The notes: a model not told the origin generated them from the letters alone. A stretch of DNA of 64,000 nt from Trueperella pecoris (GCF_014926385.1 NZ_CP053291.1:930001-994000), one strand, 5' to 3'. Positions 8,022-17,160 are shown, counted from the first letter of the stretch. A program made the numbers and translations.

Positions 8022-9245
8022 ATGAAATTCGCATCCTCGCCACGATCGACCGTGGGCATCGAATGGGAACTTCAGCTGATCGACCGCGACTCAAACGACC
8101 TGCGTCAGGCGGCGGACACGATCCTCACCCAGGCGCGCGCGCTCGATCGAGACACCTCGATGATTCATGGCGAGATGCTCCTGAACACCATTGAGCTGGT
8201 CACCCGCCCGCATTCGACGATCCGGGAGTGCATGGATGACCTTCAGGAGGGGCTTGACACGTTGGCGCCGGTGCTTGAGCCGATGCGCATCGTCCTCGCC
8301 TCCTCGGGCACTCATCCCTTCGCCAATCCGGTCTACCAGCGGGTGACGGACACCGAACGCTATGCCGAGTTGGTCAACCGAACGCGGTATTGGGGGCGGC
8401 AAATGCTCCTTTTCGGCACGCACGTGCATGTGGGCATCGAGGATCGGGCGAAGGTGTTACCTATTCTCAAGGCTGTTCTGACCCGCTTCGCCCACCTCCA
8501 AGCCTTGACTGCGTCGTCGCCGTTTTGGGACGGGAAGAGCACGGGGTACGCCGATAACCGGGCGATGGTCTTCCAGCAGTTGCCCACCGCCGGGGTTCCC
8601 CACCAGTTCAGCTGCTGGGAGGAGCTGGAGGAATACCATTGCGGGATGGCCAAGACGGGGATTATCTCCAGCTTCGACGAGGTGCGATGGGATGTTCGGC
8701 CGTCGCTGAAGTTCGGCACGCTCGAGTTCCGGGTGGCCGACGCCGCCACCAACTTAGCGGAGGTGGGCATGATCGCCGCGCTTTCGCAGTGTTTGGTGGA
8801 GTATTTCTCCAGAGAGTACGACGCCGGCCGGGAGCTTCCCACCTTGCCGCAGTGGTTTGTGATCGAGAACAAGTGGCGGGCGGCGCGCTACGGCATGGAC
8901 GCTACCCTCATCCTTGATGCCGCGGGCAACGAGGAGCCGGTGAGCCAGACGCTTGCCCGCATGGTCGACAAGCTGCGGCCCATCGCTGAGGAACTTGGTT
9001 GCCTTGAGGAACTCATGACGGTTCACACGGTCTTGCGCATCGGCGCTCCCTACCGGCGTCTTCTGCGCGCAGGTGCGTACTATGGCCAATCGCGCGAAGC
9101 GGTGGTGGACTTTATGATCGCGGAAATGGCGGCCGGCCATCCGCTAGATCCGGACCATTTCAAAACCGAAGGCATCGCCGCAACCGACGAGGCTCATGCC
9201 CCCGCATATGCGCCCAACGAGAGCGCGCCGTCGAAGGAGAAATAA
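8022..9245 (+). CDS. Carboxylate-amine ligase / glutamate-cysteine ligase-like (GCS2, YbdK family)
   Basis: This 407-aa member of the GCS2 family typically joins glutamate to an amine or cysteine using ATP. The N-terminus shows the family signature [12 protein letters not shown], and the central region has the metal/ATP motifs [14 protein letters not shown] and [13 protein letters not shown]. The start ATG 8022 follows AGGAG with good spacing. The stop overlaps the next gene's start by one base (TAATG). Actinobacteria generally use mycothiol rather than glutathione, so the product may be another gamma-glutamyl amide; this cannot be settled from sequence. Confidence 0.88.
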   Translation: MKFASSPRSTVGIEWELQLIDRDSNDLRQAADTILTQARALDRDTSMIHGEMLLNTIELVTRPHSTIRECMDDLQEGLDTLAPVLEPMRIVLASSGTHPFANPVYQRVTDTERYAELVNRTRYWGRQMLLFGTHVHVGIEDRAKVLPILKAVLTRFAHLQALTASSPFWDGKSTGYADNRAMVFQQLPTAGVPHQFSCWEELEEYHCGMAKTGIISSFDEVRWDVRPSLKFGTLEFRVADAATNLAEVGMIAALSQCLVEYFSREYDAGRELPTLPQWFVIENKWRAARYGMDATLILDAAGNEEPVSQTLARMVDKLRPIAEELGCLEELMTVHTVLRIGAPYRRLLRAGAYYGQSREAVVDFMIAEMAAGHPLDPDHFKTEGIAATDEAHAPAYAPNESAPSKEK

Positions 9246-10573
9246 TGGCCGAGCTATACGCCGAGGCGCTTGACATCGCTCAGCAGCTCATCCGCTTCGA
9301 TACGTCGAATGACGGTCGGGATATCATTGAGAAGCCCGCAGCGGACTACATCATGGACCTTCTCCACGAGGTCGGGCTTGAACCGGACTACCTTGGCCCG
9401 ACGCCGGGCCGGCCGTCCGTCGTCGTGCGGATCCCGGGCAAGAAGCGTGAGGTTGAGGTTGATCCGGAGACGGGCGAGCGCCGCGGAGGCGTTGTCATTC
9501 ACGGGCATACTGACGTGGTGCCGGCGGTGGCTGAAGACTGGTCGGTTGATCCGTTCGGGGCGCAGATCAAGGACGGCTATCTCTGGGGCCGCGGCGCAGT
9601 GGACATGAAGAACATGGACGCGATGATCCTGGCCGTCGTGCGCGAGATCGCCCGGACGGGATACGTGCCCCCGCGCGACCTCATCGTCGCCATGTTTGCC
9701 GACGAGGAGGCCGGCGGACACATGGGATGCCAGTGGCTGGTGTCGCAACACCCGCACCTGTTTGACGGCGCCACCCATGCGATCTCAGAGGTGGGCGGTT
9801 ACAACACCTACGTCGACGGCAAGCGGGTTTACCTGTTACAGACGGGCGAAAAGTCGCTCACGTGGTACACCTTGCGCGCGGAAGGAAAGGCGGGGCACGG
9901 TTCGCAGGTCAACGACGACAACGCCGTGGCCAAGCTTGCCCGCGCGATGGCGGCGATCGCGGATGAGCCCTGGCCCCTGGCACTCACCGAAACGGTGACG
10001 AAGCTCTTGAACGGGACGGCGCAACTATCCGGTTTGCCGTTTGACCCGCAGGACGAAAAGACGTTGCGGGCGTTGGTTGATGCGCTCGGCCCTGCCCGCG
10101 CCTACGTCGGGGCCACCTTACGCACGGGAGCAAACCTGACGTCGATGAACGGCGGGTACATGGCGAACGTCATTCCCTCGGCGGCGCAGGGAAGCGTGGA
10201 TGTGCGCGCCATCCCCGGCACGGAGCGAGAGGTGGGGGCGCGCATCGCCGAGCTCACCGAAGGGCTAACGGTGGGCATGCTTCACGACGCCGATGGCTAC
10301 GAGTGCTCGACGGAGGGAAGTTTCGTCGATGCCATGGTCGGTGCCCTCAAGGAGAAAGACCCGCAGGCTTACGTGTTGCCCTACCTGCTGTCGGCGGGCA
10401 CAGATAACAAAGCGCTCGGCTCTCTCGGAATCGCCGGATACGGGTATTCTCCGGTCCGGGTGCCGGAGGGGTTCGATTTTCCGGCGATGTTCCACGGCGT
10501 CGACGAGCGAGTTCCGGTGGATTCCCTGTCCTTCGGCTCCCAGGTGCTGCGCGAATTCATCGATCGGCTTTAG
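9245..10573 (+). CDS. M20 family metallopeptidase
   Basis: This is a 442-aa zinc-dependent dipeptidase/deacylase-type hydrolase. Metal and catalytic motifs are present in order: [10 protein letters not shown] (His, Asp), [12 protein letters not shown] (bridging Asp), [10 protein letters not shown] (catalytic and metal Glu pair), AISEVGG, and a C-terminal His in MFHGVDERV. The dimerisation domain occupies the middle third. The ATG at 9245 overlaps the upstream TAA, so expression is probably coupled to the GCS2-type ligase, a pairing that suggests making and hydrolysing the same amide bond. There is no signal peptide, so it is cytosolic. Confidence 0.9.
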   Translation: MAELYAEALDIAQQLIRFDTSNDGRDIIEKPAADYIMDLLHEVGLEPDYLGPTPGRPSVVVRIPGKKREVEVDPETGERRGGVVIHGHTDVVPAVAEDWSVDPFGAQIKDGYLWGRGAVDMKNMDAMILAVVREIARTGYVPPRDLIVAMFADEEAGGHMGCQWLVSQHPHLFDGATHAISEVGGYNTYVDGKRVYLLQTGEKSLTWYTLRAEGKAGHGSQVNDDNAVAKLARAMAAIADEPWPLALTETVTKLLNGTAQLSGLPFDPQDEKTLRALVDALGPARAYVGATLRTGANLTSMNGGYMANVIPSAAQGSVDVRAIPGTEREVGARIAELTEGLTVGMLHDADGYECSTEGSFVDAMVGALKEKDPQAYVLPYLLSAGTDNKALGSLGIAGYGYSPVRVPEGFDFPAMFHGVDERVPVDSLSFGSQVLREFIDRL

Positions 10574-10600
10574 GGGTACGTAAATGTGGGCGGAGTGGGC

Positions 10601-10606
10601 TAGGCT
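10601..10606 (+). promoter_or_regulatory. Leaderless -10 box of the acidic-tail gene
   Basis: TAGGCT ends 6 nt before ATG 10613 and there is no ribosome binding site. Confidence 0.55.
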
Positions 10607-10612
10607 TCTTTC

Positions 10613-10966
10613 ATGGCTAAAGAAACTCAAGCAGCATGTGATCGACTGATCTTCGCACTTCAGGAGTTCAACGCGACCGCTATGGCGGCCCGTGATCCGC
10701 AAGACCCATCCATTTTGGCCGCGGCCGATGCACTTGCGGATGCCTTCACACTCTACGACGACGCGCTCTACACGCAGTACGGCGTCGAAACGCCCCTCGA
10801 TACCTATGACGAGTACGAGGAAGACTATTTCGACGACGAGGACGTTGACGACGAGGACCTCGAGGATGACGACCTCGAAGACGACGAGGACCTCGAGGAT
10901 GACAATGATTTCGATTTCGACGACCTCGACGACGAGGATCTCGACGAGTTCGATCTTGACGACTAG
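10613..10966 (+). CDS. Small protein with an extreme Asp/Glu tail
   Basis: This 117-aa protein has a helical N-terminal half (residues 1-65, Ala-rich) and a tail of 52 residues (66-117) of which 38 are Asp or Glu, broken by regularly spaced Leu, Phe and Tyr. The DNA of the tail is a GAC/GAG repeat (about 10810-10965). Similar actinobacterial proteins are often labelled 'primosomal protein' without strong support. A polyanionic tail could mimic DNA or bind a basic partner or metal. I assign no function. Confidence 0.78.
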   Translation: MAKETQAACDRLIFALQEFNATAMAARDPQDPSILAAADALADAFTLYDDALYTQYGVETPLDTYDEYEEDYFDDEDVDDEDLEDDDLEDDEDLEDDNDFDFDDLDDEDLDEFDLDD

Positions 10967-11008
10967 CCGCGGCTGGGCTCGCCACGGCGAGTGACACGCT
11001 CAGAACGA

Positions 11009-11944
11009 TCAGATCTCGGAAATTGCTTGGGCGACGGGACCCGGCAACGGCGCGATATCCAGCGATAACACTTGTTCAAACTGTGCGTTGGTTCGGGCGC
11101 CAATGAGCGCGCACGTCACCTGGGGTTGCCCCAACAGCCACGCGAGGGAAACGTCTGCTGGTGTGCGTCCGAGACCGTCTGCTGCCTTGACGACTGCTTC
11201 GACTGTGCGGCGCGGCTTGTCGGTGAGGTAGTGATCCACGGTGGCTGACAGGTGATCGGTCGCGGCCCGCGATGTGGCGGGAATCGTGTGGCGGTACTTG
11301 CCGGTGAGGACGCCCCCCGCGAGCGGAGCCTGGGCGATGATTCCCAAGTTAAATTCGCGCGCGACGGCGGTGAGGTCCCCGGCCGGCTTGCGCTGAAGGA
11401 CCGAGTAGTCGGCTCCGATCGATCCGAGTGCGGTGAGGTGGCGATCGTCGAGGTATTGAGCGGCGCGCGCCACGCGCCAGGCGGGGTGGTTTGCCAGGCC
11501 AATGTATCGGGCTGCGCCACTGGCCACGATGGCGGACAGCGTGCCCAGCTGTTCGTCCACGGGAACGCGCGGATCTGGAGCGGCCAGTTGAAGGACGTCC
11601 ACGTACGTGGTTCCGAGCTGGGAAAGCGTGGTGTGAAGCGAATCCATGATGGCGCTGCGTCCGCCGTTAAAGCGCACGCCCGATTCGTGATAGAAGTTTC
11701 CTGCATGGGCAACCACGACGACGTCGCTGCGGTCAATTCCTCCATCGAAGACGGCGCCGAGCACGTGCTGGGCGAGACCCTCGCCGTAGACGGGGGAGAT
11801 GTCGATGGTGGTGCCGCCGTGGTCCAGTAGTGTGGCGACCATCTTCGATGCGTCCTCGAGTTCCGTGTCTCGTCCCCAGGTCAGCGTGCCGAGGCCGAGC
11901 TGGCCCATGCGCAGGCCGGTGCCTCCTAAAAAGGTGTGCTTCAT
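11009..11944 (-). CDS. Aldo/keto reductase family protein with degenerate active site
   Basis: This 311-aa TIM-barrel protein of the aldo/keto reductase family starts at ATG 11944 (FLGGTGLRMGQLGLGTLTWG). The active-site Asp and Tyr motif is present (DISPVYGEG). The usual Thr-Lys-x-Gly strand reads VVVVAHAG, and the usual catalytic His site reads LQLAAPDP, so both the catalytic Lys and His appear replaced. It may be a non-reductase scaffold or have altered chemistry. It is transcribed divergently from uppP with only 52 bases between the starts, each with its own TAGGCT -10 box. Confidence 0.82.
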   Translation of the reverse strand: MKHTFLGGTGLRMGQLGLGTLTWGRDTELEDASKMVATLLDHGGTTIDISPVYGEGLAQHVLGAVFDGGIDRSDVVVVAHAGNFYHESGVRFNGGRSAIMDSLHTTLSQLGTTYVDVLQLAAPDPRVPVDEQLGTLSAIVASGAARYIGLANHPAWRVARAAQYLDDRHLTALGSIGADYSVLQRKPAGDLTAVAREFNLGIIAQAPLAGGVLTGKYRHTIPATSRAATDHLSATVDHYLTDKPRRTVEAVVKAADGLGRTPADVSLAWLLGQPQVTCALIGARTNAQFEQVLSLDIAPLPGPVAQAISEI

Positions 11945-11951
11945 ATCCCAG

Positions 11952-11957
11952 AGCCTA
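11952..11957 (-). promoter_or_regulatory. Leaderless -10 box of the aldo/keto reductase gene
   Basis: On the minus strand TAGGCT ends 7 nt before ATG 11944. Confidence 0.55.
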
Positions 11958-11983
11958 ACGTACGGTGAGCCCAGATGAGGGTT

Positions 11984-11989
11984 TAGGCT
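11984..11989 (+). promoter_or_regulatory. Leaderless -10 box of uppP
   Basis: TAGGCT ends 7 nt before GTG 11997, back to back with the divergent box at 11952-11957. Confidence 0.55.
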
Positions 11990-11996
11990 TGGGCGC

Positions 11997-12839
11997 GTGG
12001 GTATTATTGAAGCCATTGTCTTGGGAATCGTCCAGGGGCTGACGGAGTTTCTTCCGATTTCGTCCTCCGCACATTTGCGCATTGTGGGTGAGCTTTTCCC
12101 CTCGCTCGGAGATCCGGGCGTGACCTTCACCGCTGTGACTCAGATTGGCACGGAGATCGCCGTCGTCCTGTATTTCTGGAAGGACATCGTGCGAATCATC
12201 GCGCAGTGGTTCAAGTCCCTGCCGGTGGGGCCGTGGAAAAACCAGGTGCCCGCCTCAGATCCCAACGCGCGGATGGGCTGGATCGTCATCCTCGGTTCGA
12301 TTCCGATCGTCGTACTCGGCTTGCTACTGGAAAACTGGATCGACACCGTCTTCCGCAACCTTTACCTGACGGCGCTCATGCTTGCACTCTTCGCCATCCT
12401 GCTCGGCTTGGCGGATCGCATGGGCAAGCGTGCGAAGGACTTGGATCGGATGTCGATTCGCGACGGCGTCGTCCTGGGTTTCGCTCAGGCGATGGCGCTC
12501 ATTCCGGGCGTGTCGCGATCGGGCGGCACGATCACGGTCGGACTGGCGCTCGGGTATACGCGCTCGGCGGCGGCACGAATCTCCTTCTTTTTGGCAATCC
12601 CGGCCGTGTTGGGATCCGGCTTTTACCGACTCCTCAGCGACGATGGGACGGGCCCGCAGGCGGGTGCCGTAGCGACCCTCGCCGCTACTGTTACGGCGTT
12701 CGTGGTCGGCTATGCGGTGATCGTGGGCTTCCTCAAGCTTGTGGAGACGAAGAACTATCTTCCCTTCGTCGTTTACCGTCTGCTTCTTGCCGGGCTGCTC
12801 GTCTACTTGCTGGGCAGCGGCCTGATGAGCACATACTAG
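11997..12839 (+). CDS. uppP: Undecaprenyl-diphosphatase UppP/BacA
   Basis: This 280-aa integral membrane phosphatase recycles undecaprenyl pyrophosphate to the monophosphate lipid carrier of cell-wall synthesis, and its overproduction gives bacitracin resistance. The N-terminal catalytic motif is clear (VQGLTEFLPISSSAHL), as is the second motif PGVSRSGGTI. About seven to eight hydrophobic segments are spread along the chain. The GTG start has a -10 box but no ribosome binding site. A HAD phosphatase gene starts 8 nt downstream, probably co-transcribed. Confidence 0.95.
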   Translation: MGIIEAIVLGIVQGLTEFLPISSSAHLRIVGELFPSLGDPGVTFTAVTQIGTEIAVVLYFWKDIVRIIAQWFKSLPVGPWKNQVPASDPNARMGWIVILGSIPIVVLGLLLENWIDTVFRNLYLTALMLALFAILLGLADRMGKRAKDLDRMSIRDGVVLGFAQAMALIPGVSRSGGTITVGLALGYTRSAAARISFFLAIPAVLGSGFYRLLSDDGTGPQAGAVATLAATVTAFVVGYAVIVGFLKLVETKNYLPFVVYRLLLAGLLVYLLGSGLMSTY

Positions 12840-12847
12840 GAGCGTCG

Positions 12848-13507
12848 ATGCGCGCATCTTTGCCAGCCGCCGTCTTGTTCGATATGGACGGGACCTTGAC
12901 GGACACCGAGGCCCTGTGGTTTCGGGCCGAGACGGAGATCCTCGCAGACTTGGGGCGGCAATGGCGGCCCGGTGATGAGATGGCCGTCGTCGGCCTCAAC
13001 CTGCTCGATGCCTGCAGGTACCTGGTGTCCCATCTGGAGCTCTCTGTCAGCGCCGAGTTTCTAGCCGACGCGCTGACTGACCGAGTGGTGGAGCTCGGCG
13101 AAGAACACGGCATGCCGTGGCGCCCCGGAGCCTTCGATCTCCTTGAGCGGGTGACTGCTCTTGGCATACCGAGTGCACTGGTCACGGCTTCGCGGATGTC
13201 TTTTGCTCGCCTCACCCTTGATCAGGCTCCGCCAGGATCCCTCGAGGTGGCCATCACAGGCGACCAAGTGACGAACGGCAAACCAGATCCGGAGCCATAC
13301 ACGAAAGCGATCGAGCGGTTTGGCGTCTCACCCGGCAGCACGCTGGCTTTTGAAGATTCGGTCTATGGGCTTGCCTCTGCGCGCGCCGCGGGCGCGGTCA
13401 CAGTGGGCGTTCCGCTCAAGATGGACCTCAGCGGCCGCGAGGACGTCATTATTATTGGCTCCCTTGCTGAGGCCGATGAGGACTTCCTCCGCGCGGTCAT
13501 GGCTTAG
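12848..13507 (+). CDS. HAD-superfamily phosphatase (beta-phosphoglucomutase-like)
   Basis: This 219-aa haloacid dehalogenase-type phosphohydrolase has all four motifs: FDMDGTLTDTE (nucleophile Asp), a Thr/Ser site in LVTASRM, Lys in NGKPDPEPY, and FEDS. The helical cap between motifs I and II is of subfamily I. The start at ATG 12848 is set by motif I lying about 10 residues in and by the end of uppP; the frame is open further upstream, but inside uppP. The 3' end overlaps the convergent RecB-like gene by 11 bases. The substrate is unknown. Confidence 0.86.
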   Translation: MRASLPAAVLFDMDGTLTDTEALWFRAETEILADLGRQWRPGDEMAVVGLNLLDACRYLVSHLELSVSAEFLADALTDRVVELGEEHGMPWRPGAFDLLERVTALGIPSALVTASRMSFARLTLDQAPPGSLEVAITGDQVTNGKPDPEPYTKAIERFGVSPGSTLAFEDSVYGLASARAAGAVTVGVPLKMDLSGREDVIIIGSLAEADEDFLRAVMA

Positions 13508-14330
13508 CGCCGACCTGGGCCGTCAATAGCTGGGCTGCGCCTTCCCCGTCCATCTCGGGCGCCTTGTTGCCGAAAGCTGGGCAGATGCTCTGAAAATGAC
13601 ACCATTGGCACAGCGGGCTCTTCTTCGCCTCGAAGGCACCTGAATCAATACGCGAACGAATCGCCGACCACAGGGCATCGAGCTCCATCGTGAGCCCATC
13701 GACGTCAAGAGGAACCGGATCGTAGGTCAGCACCCGCCCGTCCTTGAGATAGATGAGCTGAGTGCGCGCCGGAAGCGTATCTTCGGCGTAGTACAGCGCG
13801 GCGGCATAAAACCGCATCTGGAAAATTGCCTCGTTTTGGAAACGCGGGGAAGGGGACTTGCCCGTCTTGTAATCGACCACACGAAGTTGCCCGTTCGGCG
13901 CCCGATCCAAGCGATCGATGATGCCTCGAATCGCCAGGCCAGAGGGGAGAACGGCGTTGACGAACTCCTCACGCGCGGCAGGCTGTAGGAAGGCAGGGTT
14001 TTCCAGTTTGAAATAGTTCGCAATGAGCGTGCGCGCGGAGCCGAGCCACTCGGCTATGGCTAGCTCCGATTCGAAGAGGCCCTCCGTCTCGGGGGCCTTG
14101 TCCACATGGGCCCGCCAGCGCGGCTCAAGCAGATCCTGGGCGTGATCCGGGGTGCGATCGAGCGGCGGCGCGTCAAAGAGGTGTTCAAGCACGGAGTGGA
14201 CCAGTGTGCCACGAAGAGCCTCAAGCGAGGGAGGCTCCTCCATCTTGTCAATGGTGCGAAAGCGGAATTTCAGCGGGCAGGACTTAAAATCGTTGGCCCG
14301 CGAGGGGGAGAGAGCAGCGTGACGTTTCAT
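13497..14330 (-). CDS. RecB-family PD-(D/E)XK exonuclease with Fe-S cysteines
   Basis: This 277-aa stand-alone RecB/Cas4-like nuclease has the catalytic core IIDRLDRAPNGQLRVVDYKTGKSP (Asp ... Asp-Tyr-Lys-Thr). An N-terminal Cys (FKSCPLKF) and three C-terminal Cys (LCQWCHFQSICP) would hold a 4Fe-4S cluster, as in AddB and Cas4. The start ATG 14330 follows GGGAG with good spacing. No helicase is encoded next to it. It is common in Actinobacteria as a single protein; a DNA-processing role is expected, but the partner is unknown. Confidence 0.86.
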   Translation of the reverse strand: MKRHAALSPSRANDFKSCPLKFRFRTIDKMEEPPSLEALRGTLVHSVLEHLFDAPPLDRTPDHAQDLLEPRWRAHVDKAPETEGLFESELAIAEWLGSARTLIANYFKLENPAFLQPAAREEFVNAVLPSGLAIRGIIDRLDRAPNGQLRVVDYKTGKSPSPRFQNEAIFQMRFYAAALYYAEDTLPARTQLIYLKDGRVLTYDPVPLDVDGLTMELDALWSAIRSRIDSGAFEAKKSPLCQWCHFQSICPAFGNKAPEMDGEGAAQLLTAQVGAKP

Positions 14331-14367
14331 GCTCCCTACCGTAGTGACTGCGTCCGACAATTTTCCG

Positions 14368-14373
14368 TAAGAT
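14368..14373 (+). promoter_or_regulatory. Leaderless -10 box of the trmI-pup cluster
   Basis: TAAGAT ends 7 nt before ATG 14381 with no ribosome binding site. It is probably the promoter of the trmI-arc-dop operon. Confidence 0.55.
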
Positions 14374-14380
14374 AGCTTCA

Positions 14381-15496
14381 ATGAGTAACTATCCACATCC
14401 GCTTGGCGCAGAGCGCCGCCGTGGTCCTTTTCGTGCGGGCGAACGAGTTCAGCTCACCGACACCAAGGGCCGCAAATACACGACGCTCCTGACCCACGAT
14501 GGCTACTTCCAGTCCCAGCGTGGCAACTTCCGCCACCGCGAGCTGATCGGCAAGCCCGAGGGCACCGTCTTTGAAACCGAGACGGGGCACGTCCTTCAGG
14601 CCCTGCGCCCTCTCGTGGCGGACTACGTGCTGTCCATGCCGCGCGGCGCCACGCCGGTCTATCCCAAAGATTCCGGCCAGATCATTCAGCAGGGTGATAT
14701 TTTCCCCGGCGCCAAGGTCTTCGAGGCGGGCGTCGGTTCTGGCGGTCTATCGTTGTCGCTCCTGGCGGCGATCGGGCCCGAGGGCCACCTGACCTCATGC
14801 GAGCGCCGGTACGAGTTTGCCGAGATTGCCCAAGCGAACGTCGAGTCGTGGTACGGGCCGGCGGTACCCCCGTGGGACTTGTACGTGGGGGACGCCAACG
14901 ACGCGCTGGACGAGATGGAGGCCGAGGCGCTCGATCACGTCGTCCTCGACATGCTCGCGCCGTGGGAGATCATCAGCCATGCGGCTCGCGCGTTGCGCTC
15001 GGGCGGCGTGATCGTCGGATACGTCACGACCACGACCCAGCTGTCTCGCTTCGTCGAAAAGCTACGCGACAGCGAATGCTTCACGGAGCCGGAAGCCTTC
15101 GAAACCATGCTCCGCACCTGGCACCTCGATGGGCTGGCCGTCCGCCCCAACCATTCGATGGTGGGCCATACAGGCTTCCTCGTCGTCGCACGCCGTATTG
15201 CCCGCGGCAGCCAGCCGCTGATTCCCAAACGTCGTCCGGCGCCCGCGGCACGGCCGGATCTTCCGGAGTGGGAAAATTGGGATCCAGCCGACATGCCCGA
15301 TCGAGTCATGTCGGATAAGAAGCTGCGCAAGGTGCGCCGCGACGTGGCCCACCGTGCCGACGTCGAGCAATCGGGCACATCGGAATCCGGACAGAACGCC
15401 GCGCTGATGCGGGCCAAGCTCGATCAGGAGTCGACCGATCGCAATCGTCGTCGGCTTCAGGAACGGCGCCAGGTGCGCACCGAGGAGGAATCGTGA
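14381..15496 (+). CDS. trmI: tRNA (adenine-58-N1)-methyltransferase TrmI
   Basis: This 371-aa SAM-dependent enzyme makes m1A58 in the T loop of tRNAs. The small N-terminal beta domain (RVQLTDTKGRKYTTLLT) is followed by the Rossmann domain with VFEAGVGSGGLSLSL as the SAM loop and HVVLDMLAPWE as motif IV. The C-terminal 90 residues are a charged tail. The stop overlaps the arc GTG start (GTGA at 15493-15496), the standard actinobacterial arrangement in which trmI leads the pupylation/proteasome cluster. Confidence 0.94.
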   Translation: MSNYPHPLGAERRRGPFRAGERVQLTDTKGRKYTTLLTHDGYFQSQRGNFRHRELIGKPEGTVFETETGHVLQALRPLVADYVLSMPRGATPVYPKDSGQIIQQGDIFPGAKVFEAGVGSGGLSLSLLAAIGPEGHLTSCERRYEFAEIAQANVESWYGPAVPPWDLYVGDANDALDEMEAEALDHVVLDMLAPWEIISHAARALRSGGVIVGYVTTTTQLSRFVEKLRDSECFTEPEAFETMLRTWHLDGLAVRPNHSMVGHTGFLVVARRIARGSQPLIPKRRPAPAARPDLPEWENWDPADMPDRVMSDKKLRKVRRDVAHRADVEQSGTSESGQNAALMRAKLDQESTDRNRRRLQERRQVRTEEES

Positions 15497-17160
15497 GCGA
15501 TCAGGGAGAGATCTTCGGGCTACAGAGCGCGCTGGCCTCGCTCGAGGAGAAAAACGACCGGCTCGCGCAGGCCCTCCAAAAGGCCCGTCAACGCATCCAA
15601 GACCTTTCCGGCCAGGTCGAAAAGCTCTCCTCGCCACCGGGATCGACGGCGACTTTTCTCAGTGCCGACCACGCCCGTCATGAGGTCACGGCGCTGGTCA
15701 ACGGCCGAAAGATGATTCTGTCGGCCGCCACCCTCGTCGAGCTGGGGGCTATCCGGCCGGGCCAGGAGCTTCTGCTCAACGAAGCCCTCGTGGTGGTGGG
15801 CACCTCAACGTATGAGCGCACGGGCGAAATCGTCACCGTCAAACTCGTCATTGACCCCGAACGCGCACTCGTCCAAGTTCACGCCGACGACGAACGAGTC
15901 CTTCGCATCGGCGGGCGCCTGCAGGATCAGCGTGTCCAGGTCGGAGACACGGTTCTGGCTGACCTTAAGTCCGGGTTCATCCTTGAACATGTCGAGCGCC
16001 CCGACGTCGAGCACCTGTTGCTCGAAGAGATCCCGAACGTCTCCTATGAGGATATCGGCGGGCTTGACGCCCAGATCGTCCACATTAAGGATTCGGTTGA
16101 ACTCCCGTTCGAACAGCCGGAGCTCTACCGCGAGCACGGACTCAAGCCGCCCAAGGGCGTCCTCTTGTACGGTCCGCCTGGAACGGGAAAGACGCTCATT
16201 GCACGCGCGGTGGCAACCTCGCTCGCCCACAAGATCTCCCGCCGTGACGGGCACGAGAAGTCCCGTTCCTACTTCCTCAACATCAAGGGCCCGCAGCTGC
16301 TCGATAAATACGTGGGCGAAACGGAGAGGCAGATCCGGGAGATTTTCTCGCGTGCACGCGACCGGGCGGCGTCGGGAATCCCCGTTGTCATCTTCTTCGA
16401 CGAGATGGAGGCTTTGTTCCGCACGCGCGGATCGGGCGTGTCCTCAGACGTCGAAACCACCGTCGTTCCGCAACTTCTGGCCGAGATTGACGGTGTCGAG
16501 CAGCTTGACAACGTCATCGTTATCGGCGCCTCGAATCGGGAGGACATGATCGATCCGGCCATCTTGCGCCCGGGCCGCCTCGACGTCAAGATTCGCATTG
16601 AACGGCCCAACCAATACGGTTCGTGGGACATTCTGCTCAAATATCTGACGCCCGATCTGCCCATTCACGCCGACGAAATCGCAGCCCATGGCAGTGCCGA
16701 GACCGCGGTACGGGCAATGGCTCGTGCCACGGTCGATCGCCTCTTCACGCGCGATTCGGCCAACGAGTTCGTTGAACTTACCTACACGGACGGGGCCAAG
16801 GAGATCCTTTATGTCAGCGACTTCGTGTCCGGCGCAATGCTGGCGGCGATCGTGGACCGTGCCAAGAAGCTGGCCATCAAGGATCTCCTCTCCCGAGGCG
16901 AACGCGGAATTCGCACGGAGCACATGCTTGCCGCCCTCGCCGAGGAGACGGCGGAAAACGAGGACCTTACGCAGATGACCAACCCCGATGAGTGGGCTCG
17001 CGTGCACGGGCGCAGTTCGGGTAAGCGCATTAGCTTCGTCAAGCCGCTGACCGCGAGCAAGGTCGACGCGCCGAGCGAGGAAGCAGAACAGACGCCGGCC
17101 GTCGGCGATGACCGGCCGATTAACGTGTGGGACGACGTCGTACGGAAGGGACTGATATGA
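15493..17160 (+). CDS. arc: Pup-dependent AAA+ ATPase ARC/Mpa (no proteasome-docking tail)
   Basis: This 555-aa hexameric AAA+ unfoldase recognises Pup through its N-terminal coiled coil (residues 1-45). Interdomain OB folds follow, then the AAA module with Walker A GPPGTGKT at residues 227-234 and Walker B IFFDEME with D303-E304. Orthologues that feed the 20S proteasome end in a conserved QYL tail; this one ends VWDDVVRKGLI, so the docking tail is absent. No prcB or prcA follows. It probably unfolds or remodels pupylated targets without degrading them itself. The stop overlaps the dop start (ATGA). Confidence 0.94.
   Translation: MSDQGEIFGLQSALASLEEKNDRLAQALQKARQRIQDLSGQVEKLSSPPGSTATFLSADHARHEVTALVNGRKMILSAATLVELGAIRPGQELLLNEALVVVGTSTYERTGEIVTVKLVIDPERALVQVHADDERVLRIGGRLQDQRVQVGDTVLADLKSGFILEHVERPDVEHLLLEEIPNVSYEDIGGLDAQIVHIKDSVELPFEQPELYREHGLKPPKGVLLYGPPGTGKTLIARAVATSLAHKISRRDGHEKSRSYFLNIKGPQLLDKYVGETERQIREIFSRARDRAASGIPVVIFFDEMEALFRTRGSGVSSDVETTVVPQLLAEIDGVEQLDNVIVIGASNREDMIDPAILRPGRLDVKIRIERPNQYGSWDILLKYLTPDLPIHADEIAAHGSAETAVRAMARATVDRLFTRDSANEFVELTYTDGAKEILYVSDFVSGAMLAAIVDRAKKLAIKDLLSRGERGIRTEHMLAALAEETAENEDLTQMTNPDEWARVHGRSSGKRISFVKPLTASKVDAPSEEAEQTPAVGDDRPINVWDDVVRKGLI

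Noticed and set aside
10810-10965. GAC/GAG repeat considered as a CRISPR-like or minisatellite array
   Set aside because: The units are short, irregular and in frame; they encode the acidic tail and have no spacers.
12206-12847. A 214-residue N-terminal extension of the HAD phosphatase inside uppP
   Set aside because: It lies out of frame within a well-supported membrane protein gene; the HAD motif I sits just after ATG 12848.
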